The notes below the pieces were generated by a model. It was not told the DNA's origin. It saw only the letters and a list, made by a program, of their open reading frames with translations, and searched no databases. 64,000 nucleotides of DNA from contig NC_080164.1 in NCBI RefSeq assembly GCF_950295315.1, positions 110,504,447-110,568,446 on the forward strand, written 5' to 3'. Source of the DNA: Erinaceus europaeus (lineage: Eukaryota > Chordata > Mammalia > Eulipotyphla > Erinaceidae). Made by a program: the position numbers and the translations under genes. Every line of letters starts with the position of its first letter. Position 1 is the first letter of the stretch. This document shows, piece after piece, positions 55,342 through 64,000 of this stretch.

Positions 55342-56460
55342 TTAATTAATTAATTTATTTATTTATTTATTTAAGAAAGGAGACATTAACAAAACTGGAG
55401 GATAGGAGGCTTACAACTCTACACAATTCCTGCCACCCAATCTTCATATCCCATCCCCTCCCCAATAGCTTTCCCATTCTCGATCCCTCTGGGAGCATGG
55501 ACCCAGGGTAATTGTGGGTTGCAGAAGGTGGAAGGTCTGGCTTCTGTAATTGCTTCCCCTCTAAACATGGACATTGAATGGTTGGTCCATACTCCCAGTC
55601 TGCCTCTATCTTTCCCTAGTAGGTTGGTCTCTGGGGAAGCTGAGCTCCAGGACATATTGGTGGGGTCTTCAGTCCAGGGAAGCCTGGATGGCATCCTGCT
55701 GGCATCTGGAACCTGGTGGCTGAAAAGAGAGTTAACATACAAAGCCAAACAAATTGTTGAGCAATCATGGACCCAAAGGTTGGAATAGTGGAAAGGAAGT
55801 ATTGGGGGGATACTCACTGCAAACTCTAGTATACTTCTGCCTTCAGGTATATATTTTGCACTGGTTTATGGATACGTGTGAACATATGCTCTATCTCCTG
55901 GAACCTGGTCTATATCTAGGTTTTGGGACTTTATTAGGAAGTGAACCACCTGGGATGGAATTAGAGAATACTATGAAAGGAAAGGTCTCACCCGAGTAAT
56001 GAAGCTGAAGGGTTGTCATTCCACACCTGAAGTCTCTGGACACAGTCTGAGCTGAAGCATGTTGAGGTGGCAACTGTTGCGTTGATTAGGTTGTGATTGG
56101 CAGATGCAATATTCTTTGATATGAATTGGGAGAGGCATGCGGGAAAGTGGACCTTACCCTAAGGTTCCAGGACTGGGGGAAATATAGGCTCTGTAGTGGA
56201 AATATGAGGTTCCTGCTGTCTTAGGGTTCAAAAAGACAATGGATAGTTATTGTTGTCATCACATTATTTGGTAATTGGGTTAACTTTGGAAATTCCCTTT
56301 GTTAGAGTTTGCTGTATAATATCCAGTATCTTGTATATAGCTGTGCACCAGTTGCTTCTGATCTACTTGGTCTAGGCTTTTGAGAGAGTCTGCATATCAA
56401 AGAAACAGCCCAAATATTAAAAAGACTCAGTCTGTGTTTTAAAAACTTCGAGACCTACCA
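55342..56460 (-). mobile_element. Young L1 3'UTR insertion, 1.1 kb
   Basis: (TTTA)n tail at 55,356-55,373, then almost the whole 3'UTR of the L1-A type: cccaatagctttcccattct, ctaaacatggacattgaatg, gagttaacatacaaagccaa, ctcacccgagtaatgaagct, ggttcctgctgtcttagggt, ending at about 56,460 (cttcgagacctacca). 5'-truncated before the ORF2 end. Very similar to 12,540-13,640. Confidence 0.9.
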
Positions 56461-57059
56461 TAACATAAGAGGGTGTGGGGAAACATTTAAAGTCAGTTGG
56501 AAACTCCATTCATTCAAGTCAATCTTAGTTTGTGCTAAAATTATCCTTTTATTTTTTGAAAGGCTAAGAACACCATTTTTTTTTGTTATGATTATCTTGA
56601 AGTGTAATCCCAACTTCAAAGATAGTATCATGAAGAAGCTGATCAGCTAAAAAAAAAAGTTAAATACTGAAAATAAAATATAACTAGATTTCCGTGTATT
56701 TATTTTCTTTTTTTATTTCTTTTCAAACATTTATTTATAAAATGAAAATATTGACAACACTATAGGGTAATAGGGGTACATTTCCACATAATTCACACCA
56801 GCAGAATTTCATATCCCCTCTCTTCCCTTGATAGCTTTCTTATGTGTATCCTTCTGTGAGTAGAGACCCAGGATCATTATGAGATGCAGAAGGTGAAAGG
56901 ACTGTCATCTTTAATTGCTTCCCCACTGGACATGGACATTGACAGGTTGATCCATACTCTCAGCCTTTCCCTAGTGGGGCAGGGGTCTGGGGAGTTAGGG
57001 CTCCAGGACATATTGGTAAGATCATCTGCCCATGGAAGTCAGGTTGGCATCATAGTAAC

Positions 57060-57824
57060 TGCTGGTGCTCACACGGGGTGGCTCCAGCCAGGAGGTAAGC
57101 TTACTGAGGCTCTCTCACAAGTTCTAGTGACTGTGCGATAAAGAAAGAGGACTCGGGGAGTATCTTGGTACAAACACTTGATTTATTTGAGGGTGGGTTA
57201 GGGTATATATAGAAAGTTAAGCAAATAATATTTTTCAAATACATCAGAAATTACAGGTTTCTTAAAGGTAAGCTTGCCCCTATAGTAGGGGTCTGGTATG
57301 ACAAGAATTGATGTGATACATAAAGGTCAAGACAATTATTCTCCATGATGCTGGCAGGTTAATTATCCAAAGGCATTTGAGAGAAGCATAGGGGTTAAAC
57401 CAGTAAGGTGAGATAGAGAGAAGACAAATAAGGATTGATGTAAATCATAGATATCAAAGGACATAAGAAAATAACATTTTGAGGCTACTGTCTGGTGTTG
57501 GGGGGTATATGATAGAGTGTGTTCTCCTTTGTGATCAAAAGGATGGGGTGGATGTGTGAACTGTGAGTGACTATATGAACTTTGAATGAACCTTAAAGCA
57601 GGCAGCCATGTGGCCTGCTGCTAGCAGGGAGAAAGTAAGAGTAAGAGTCCTATAGGATTTCTGTGAGCCTGAGAAACTAACAAGGGAAAGATGAGTCTGG
57701 GAGACTTTTTCCTCTTGGCTCATCTCTATGAGAGAGGCTAACAAGCAGGGTGTCTTTCCAGACCTCCATCCGAGGATGGGGGGGAGATTCCCTAAGCTCT
57801 ACCAAGCTTTCACATAGTCCCACA
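57060..57824 (-). mobile_element. Solo LTR (retroviral type), 765 bases
   Basis: On the + strand it runs from tgctggtgctcac to acatagtcccaca, so in - orientation it starts TGTGGG and ends CA. TATA-like gggtatatatag (57,201-57,212) and a polyadenylation signal (tttatt on the + strand, 57,182-57,187) are in a suitable order for - transcription. Flanks agtaac and ggtagt both derive from the L1 consensus agtagc by transitions, giving a decayed 6-base TSD. Central parts match the LTR at 39,861. No viral genes remain. Confidence 0.8.
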
Positions 57825-59187
57825 GGTAGTCTCTGGAACCTGGTGACTGAAAAAGAGTTAAGATATAAAGCAGAAAAAATGTTGATTAATCAAGAACCTA
57901 AAGGCAAGAATATTGCATATGAACATTTGGGGTCTCCATTTTGGAAAAAGCTAGTAGGTCTATTTTAGATATATTACAAGGGGCTCTTGACTATTAATAC
58001 TTTTTTGCCTGAGACTGATATCTAATATGCATGTGGACCCAGGTTATTTGTCTGGGGAGATAGTGGTCATAGTTGCAAAAAGGACTAAAGCTGGATCAAG
58101 AGGGAGAGTAGCTCTCATATATGGGAAAATTATATAAATATTATTAATTTTAAATATCATCCATTTGATCTGGGTCCATATTCAGCCTATGTCATCTCTG
58201 CATCCCTGTAGGTATCTGAGCTCGTGTACTGTGGTCATGGCTAGGAACATTCCAGGCTGCACTAATTTCAGGGTCCATCTTCCTCAGGTGGTAAGTAGAG
58301 TATGTTGTCTAACCTTCCTTTGGAAAATGGAACATTTTCTACCACTGAAGATCCACATTGAGGGAAAGGTCTTCTAGGGGTCTGCAAAGAGGTCCATTAT
58401 GTTGTCTGTAAGGGAGATGACCAGTGACAGTGGTGAGAGTGATCTGTTAGAGGTCTAGGTCCATCATGTCTGTGTGGGAATCCCAGAGCTCCCTGACTAG
58501 GGCTCCAGGTGATGGGATGACCAGATGACAAAAGAGTCAACATTAAAGTATGCCAGACTCTGGCCCTTATTCAGATATTGTGGTTTTTACTTTGTCTGAC
58601 AAGATTAGCTTTGGAGTAATTGAGGTAAGTGTAATAGGTGAGGAGGGTATCTAGGTTTAAGTAGATACTATTTGTTTAGGTACTTTATGGTGTATTTTTA
58701 GGTCTTTGAACTTGCTTGCTGCCTTTATTGAAAAGCTGAAAATTATTGTGCATGTTTGCATTAAGGTATATATTTCCCCCTAACTTGTGGATACATGTGT
58801 ACATAAGATTTATCTCATGGGCCCTGGTCTATATCTAGGTTTTGAGATTTTATTAAGAAGTTCCCAACAAGAAAAGGAATTAAGGAGTCCTAGGAAATGT
58901 CTCACCAGAGTAATGAGGCTGAAGGGTTAACACTCCATGCCTGATGTCTCTGGACAAAGTCTGAACAGAAACATGCCGAGGTGGTACTAGTTGCATTGCT
59001 TAGGTTGGGATCAGCAGATGCAGCACCAATTGGTATGAATTGAGAGAAGCATGTGGCAAAGTGAGCCCCACCCTAGAGGTTTCAGGACTGGGAGAAATAT
59101 TGGCTTTATAGAGAAAGGGGAAGGTTCTTGCTGTCTTAGGGTTTAAGAAGGTAATAGATAGTTACTGCTATAACCAAATTATTTGGC

Positions 59188-59607
59188 TGCAGAGGACCAT
59201 CAAAAGGCAATTCTCCATTAGGCCCTTGATAAACAAGGCTGCCAGAAGGAAACATGGGAAAGAACACCATGGCCTTTGGTTGCACCCACAACTTCCCCAT
59301 TTACGTATGTTGCATACATTGACAAAACATTCTGAGCTGACCTTGACTTTGCTAGCTGCTGAATAATCCACAAGTCATAGGGAAAGAGAGCAAATTCCAG
59401 TAACCACTTGAACTTTAACTAACTGCCAGTAAATCATGAAATCATGTGTAACCTTGTACTGTGTAAGAGCTGCTTGCCTTCTGTATAAATCTTAGAAACT
59501 CAGAAATAAAGTCATTGTGTCTTTGACACAGTCCTCCCTACCCCTCAGTTCTCATTCCTCCTTTCAGGATACCTGTTCGACTCTTCCCCACTCAGGACAC
59601 AGTTACA
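59188..59607 (+). mobile_element. Solo LTR (retroviral type), 420 bases, intact ends
   Basis: Starts tgcagaggaccatcaaaag and ends ggacacagttaca, with a perfect 6-base TSD tttggc (59,182-59,187 and 59,608-59,613). A TATA box (tataaa, 59,484-59,489) is followed only about 20 bases later by aataaa (59,505-59,510), so the R region must be very short, as in MMTV-like betaretroviruses. It differs from the other LTRs in the window. Confidence 0.88.
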
Positions 59608-59964
59608 TTTGGCAAGTGGTTTAATTTTGACAATCTTATTGTTAAGATTTTCTGTATCATACAAGACCTCATCATAATTTATATCCTTTTATGCTATTTA
59701 GTTTTAGCTGTATGTTAATAAAGTAATGCCACCAGTTGCTTCCGTTCTGCTTGGTCTAAGCTTTAACGATATTTAATATTTCAAAAAAACAAGTTATTAT
59801 TAGAAATGTGTTAACAATTTGAACCCACTGTTAAATTCAGTCTAATTATCAATTTAATGTCTAGTGCTTAGATTCCAGGAGCATGTACTCAGAGTGATAT
59901 GCATCAAAAATTTGAGACATTCAATCCATTTTCTCCTCTTATATTTATTAAAGAGTGATTTATG

Positions 59965-62096
59965 TGATTTTTCTGTTGGATTCTTTAGGTTTTTCTATGT
60001 ATACTCTCATGTCATCTGCAAACAGTGAGAGTTTGACTTCTTCCCTTCCCATCTGTATTCCTTTGATTCCTTTCTCTTGCCTGTTTGCTGTGGTGAGAGC
60101 TTCCAATACTATATTGAAGAGTAATGATGATAATGGACAACCTTGTTTAGTCTCTGATTTGAGAGAGAATGTTTTCAGCTTCTATCTGTTGAGTATGATG
60201 TTGGCTATAGGTTTTATGTATATGGAATCCACTATCTTGAGTAATTTTCCATCTATTGCCATTTTTTGTAGTGTTTTGAGTATGAATGGTTGTTGGATTT
60301 TTGTCAAAGGCTTTTCCTGCTTCTACTGAGATAATCATGTGGTTTTTGGTTTTACTTTTATTGGTGTGGTGAATGACATTGATTAACTTAGGCATATTGA
60401 CCCAGCCTTGCATTCCTGGAATAAATCCCACTTGATCATGATGAACAATCTTTTGATATCCTATTGTATCCAGTTGGCTAGGATCTCTTTCAATATTTTG
60501 GCATGAGTGTTCATCAGAGATATTGGTCTGTAGTTTTTCTTTTTTTGTTGTGGCCCAATCTATTTTTGGTATCAGGGTGATGTTGGCTTCATGGAAGGAG
60601 AAGGGAGTGTTCCTGTTTCTTCTGTCTTTTGGAAGTTTTAAAAGTATAGGTATTAATTGTTTCCTGAAGGTTTTATAGAATTTGTTTGTAAAGTCATCTG
60701 GTCCTAGACTTTTGTTATGGGGAAGGTTCTTAATAACTGTTACAGTTTCTTTGTCTGTGATTGGTACATTCATATTTTGTAGTTCTTCATTCAGTTTTGG
60801 AAGTGTATCTGTTTCTAGGAATTCTTTCATTTCTTCCAGATTCTCTAGCTTGGTTGCATATAGTTCTTTGTAGCAGTTTCACATGATTTCCTGCATTTCT
60901 GTGGTGTCAGTTGTGATATCTCCTTTATTGTTTACAATTCTATTTATTTGAGTGTTCTCCCCCCCCCTTTTTAGTGAGTCTGCCTAAGGGTTTATCAATT
61001 CTTAATTTTTCAAAGAACCAACATTTGAATTCATTGATCTTTTGTATCAATCTCTTATTTTTAATGTTGTTTGTTTCTGCTCTAATTTTAGAGGTTTCAC
61101 TCCTGTATGCTTTAGGATTCCTTTGTTACTCTTCTTCTAAGTCTTTAAGGTGTGCAGTAAGGTTTACTTGAGATTTTTCTTGTTATTTAATGTGTGCTTG
61201 TATTGTTTGAGTTTCCCGCTAAGTACTTTGTTAGATGTGTCCCAAATATTTTTATAGCTCATGTCATTTTCTTTTGTTTCTAGGAATGTTTGAATTTCTG
61301 GCTTGAGTTCTTCCTTGACCCAGTGGTTATTAAGCAGCATGTTGTTGAGTTTCCAAGTTTTGTAACTTTTAGTAATTTTATGTTTGTTATTGAGTGTTAG
61401 CTTTACTCAACTGTGGTCTGAGAAGATGCTTGGTATAATTTCAATGCTCTTCAGTTTGTTGATACTGTCTTTGTGGCTTAATATGTGGTCTATAATTGAG
61501 AATGTGTTGTGTGGATTTGAAAAAGAATGCTTATTCTAGTTTCTTGGTGTGAAGAACTCTGAAAATGTCCAGGAGGTCTAGTCTATCCACCTCTTCATTT
61601 AATTCTCTTGTGTCTTTGTTGATCCTTTGCTTCCTTGATCTGTCTAAGTGTGAGAGTGGGGTGTTGAAGTCTCCCATTATTATTGTATTAATGTTGCTGT
61701 ATTTTTGTAGTTCTTTCAGTAGGTGTTTGATATATTTAGATGGGCCCTCATTGGGTGCATCAATGCTATTAACTGTTAAATCTTCTTGATTGATACTCTG
61801 ATTATAATGGAATGACCTTCCCTACCTTTTATTACTTTATTTAATTTAAAATCTATTGTGTCATAAATGAGAATGGATGTTCCTGCTTTGTTTTTGTGGT
61901 CCATTAGCCTGAATAATAATTTTCCATCCTTTCACTTTAAGTGTGTGTTTATCTTGTTGGTTCAGGCAGGATTCTTGGAAGCAGAATATGTTTGGGTTGT
62001 GTCTTCTGATCTATCCTCCTACTTGCTGCCTTCTAATGGGTGAATTTAAGCCATTGACATTGTTGATATTATAAATTTAAAGTATTGAAGTGCCAT
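59965..62096 (-). pseudogene. L1-D ORF2, N-terminal half, decayed
   Basis: ORF2 start position by alignment with L1-A is 62,096. Recognisable parts: endonuclease (region of 61,640-61,700, agtgtgagagtggggtgttg encoding the NTPLSHLD motif), linker, and RT up to the FADD region near 60,010. The residues [12 protein letters not shown] and NKSLGPDDFTNKFYKTF are readable. Multiple stops and frameshifts. The remainder of RT and the C-terminus are deleted. Confidence 0.85.
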
Positions 62097-62156
62097 TATT
62101 CAACATTTTTTATTTGCTCTGATATATTGCAAGTATTTTGGTGATGTTCTTGTTTG

Positions 62157-63235
62157 TAGGAAGACTTTTAGAAACTCTTTCAGGGAAGGCTTGGTGATGG
62201 TTGCCTCCTTTAACTGTTTCTTGTCTTAGAAGGATTTTATCCTTCCATCTAGTATAATGAAAGTCTAACAGTCTAATTATAATCTAACTATAACTATAAT
62301 CTAACTATAACTATAATCTAACTATAACTATAATCTAACTATAACTATAATCTAATTATAACTATGATCTAACTATAATCTAACTATAATCTAACAGTCT
62401 AACTATAATCATAGTTTTTCATTGAGAGCTTGATAGATATCTTGCTATTCTCTTCTGGGTTTTAGAGTTTGAGTGGAGAAGTTTGCTCATAGTCTTTGGG
62501 TTTTCCCCTGTATGTGAGTTTTTGTTTTTCTCTTGCAGCCTTTAGGATACTTTTTTAATCTTTACTTCTTTCTATTGCAACTATTATGTGTCTTAGTGTC
62601 TTCAGGTCTGAGTTGAATCTGTTTGGGATTCTCTGGGCCTCTTGAATGTTAACGTTCTTTCTGTTATTTAGAGCTGAGAAGTTTTCTTCTATAATTTCCT
62701 CTAGGATGTTTACTTCTCCTTCCTCTCTTTCTTCCTCTGGTAGGCCAGTTATTTGAATGTTACTTCTTTTGAGATCATCCCATATTTATGTTGTTGTCAG
62801 TTTCTCTCAACCTCTTTTTTTGCTCTATTACCATCTTCCTAGTTTTCTCTAGCTCATCCTCTGGCTGCTTCTGTTTTCTGTTTTCCCTTCCGTCTGCTTC
62901 CTTCTTCAATTCAGATATGTTTTACCTTGCTCAGTTATGGTAGGCATTAACTTGCTCTTCTTGTTGGCCCTTTAGATCATCTATTTTAGCTTTAATTTCT
63001 CTAATTACCTTGAGGTAGCGAGTATTTTACTTCACGGTCTCATCTGTTATTTCCCTATTTCTGATATCCTTTTCTTCCATAGCTGTCCTCACTTCTGTGA
63101 TTAATAGGTCAATTAATGTTTGGACCTTTTCATACTTATAGTTGCTTCTGGCTTCCTTTGATTTATCTCTGAGATTCTGTCTTCCTCATTGCTACAGTTT
63201 ATTTAGCTGCTTTTTATTTGACCATTTTTTTATTT
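62157..63235 (-). pseudogene. L1-D ORF1, decayed, with a minisatellite
   Basis: Homologous to the L1-A ORF1 from the start at 63,235 (gaccattttt corresponds to the first codons). The coiled-coil and RRM regions can be aligned (ggatgtttacttctccttcc; ttacttcttttgagatcatc). Frames are heavily interrupted, and the C-terminal domain is split by the tandem repeat at 62,262-62,415. Confidence 0.75.
62262..62415. repeat. Minisatellite, 17-base unit
   Basis: Unit ctaactataactataat, repeated about five times with little variation and then as shorter ctaactataat units. It sits in the L1-D ORF1 remnant, replacing the sequence at the corresponding place in L1-A (17,868-17,895). Confidence 0.9.
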
Positions 63236-64000
63236 ATGTGTTTTGTATGTTTGTGCCCTCTCTACTTACATTCAGCTGTTGTGTTGAGTGAGGAAATGCA
63301 CCACTAAACCAAAATCCTATTACAACTAAGGTCACAAACCTCAGAAAATACAACAACAACAAAAGCAATGATTAACACAGTTCAACCAAAACCTTTTAGC
63401 TACAAAGACACTCCCTACCAAAAATAAAAAAAAAAAACAAAATAAAAAACCAAACAACAATATCTCAAAAAATGCAAGGCAATAACAGAAAATTTAAAAA
63501 ATCCAGTATCAAACATAAGTTTAAAAAATTGTGGGAAAGGAGATGAAATAAAGGAAGAGAGAGATTGAGAGATAAAGAAAAACCTTTCCATGTCAGTCTT
63601 CTTGCACAAGATAGGTCATAGATATGCACAAGTGAATACAGCAAATAAAGGAGCAAGGGCTAAGATTTTTCAAATAAGAGAGAAGGAAAAAAAAAGAATC
63701 AAGGGGAAGAGAAAGAGAGAAAGGGAGAGGGAGGGGGGGGGAGAGAGAAAGGGAAAATAGAGAAATGAAAGAAACTTTACTACCACAATAGAGAGCACAA
63801 CCAGTAAATGCAACACACCAGCAGCTGAGGCTGATTTTGGTGAGAGGAAGGAGAAGGGAAAATAAACTAAAATCAATGAGAAAAAAAAAATCAGACTGAC
63901 TAATAACAACAACAACAAAAAGCCAAACCAAAGAAAACAAGAAAAATAGAAAACAAACAAAAACAAAACAAAACAAAGACATAATCATTAGTGTGCAGTT
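63236..64000 (-). other. L1-D 5'UTR (partial)
   Basis: A-rich and purine-rich sequence upstream of ORF1, similar in general composition to 18,668-19,260 of L1-A. Includes a GA-rich block at 63,705-63,750. The 5' end was not found and probably lies outside the window. Confidence 0.5.

Larger units (their letters stand above)
56700..64000 (-). mobile_element. L1-D: old L1, internally deleted, with two LTR insertions
   Basis: In its own direction: 5'UTR (64,000-63,236, probably running off the window), ORF1 (63,235-about 62,157), ORF2 N-terminal half (62,096-about 59,965), then an abrupt change to the 3'UTR (59,960-56,715). About half of ORF2, from the RT palm to the C-terminus, is missing. Solo LTRs at 57,060-57,824 and 59,188-59,607 interrupt the 3'UTR. 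The 3'UTR is longer than that of L1-A and contains both the blocks shared with L1-A (58,760-59,180) and those shared with older copies such as 3,241-4,180. It may therefore show the ancestral arrangement. Confidence 0.8.

Noticed and set aside
1..64000. CRISPR array, integron, phage or other prokaryotic system
   Set aside because: No spaced direct repeats with unique spacers, no bacterial-type genes or ribosome-binding sites; everything points to mammalian nuclear DNA.

Overview
The window is AT-rich mammalian DNA made almost entirely of retrotransposons. I see no complete host gene, no bacterial-type operon, no CRISPR array and no functional tRNA or rRNA gene. The same tRNA-derived SINE (polymerase III B-box-like GGTTCGAGCCCC, then a CT-rich middle and an A-rich or CAACAAGGG-type tail) recurs about 30 times. 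One L1 lineage with an unusually long 3'UTR (about 1.3 kb in the young copies) supplies most of the rest. From memory of these families I would place the DNA in a hedgehog (Erinaceidae, probably Erinaceus); this is recollection, not a database match.

Layout. 1-12,396: old L1 3' ends and SINEs in unique-looking DNA, including an L1 3'UTR copy with a twin-priming inversion (3,241-4,245). 12,397-26,123: a nested block that can be taken apart by its target-site duplications (TSDs). An L1 on the + strand (L1-B, lacking ORF1) sits between 17-bp TSDs. A nearly complete 7.5-kb L1 on the - strand (L1-A, ORF1 and ORF2 with few disabling changes) landed in the 5'UTR of L1-B and made a 16-bp TSD. A 659-bp, CpG-rich piece of a different, non-L1 LINE landed in the 3'UTR of L1-B and made an 11-bp TSD. 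26,124-48,768: many L1 3'UTR-only insertions, SINEs, two LTRs with 6-bp TSDs (29,686-30,314 and 39,861-40,586), an internal L1 ORF2 fragment (35,850-36,903), long microsatellites, and one possible host exon at 46,314-46,534.

48,769-52,663 is a near-perfect inverted repeat: two arms of about 1.48 kb around a 0.93-kb spacer, with a (GGGAA)n tract at the inner edge of the right arm. Its arms contain several SINEs and part of an L1, so the inversion is later than those insertions. 52,664-56,699 has more SINEs and a young L1 3'UTR. From 56,700 to the window end lies an old, - strand L1 (L1-D) with an internal deletion, two solo LTR insertions (57,060-57,824 and 59,188-59,607) and a 17-bp-unit minisatellite in its ORF1.

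How the parts relate: L1 proteins are the likely source of reverse transcriptase for the SINEs and for the truncated L1 copies, as shown by A-rich tails and 11-19-bp TSDs. The LTRs form a separate system with 6-bp duplications. The most notable items are the non-L1 LINE fragment, the young inverted repeat, two different LTRs integrated one base apart at the same position of two L1 3'UTR copies, and the doubled promoter region of L1-A.
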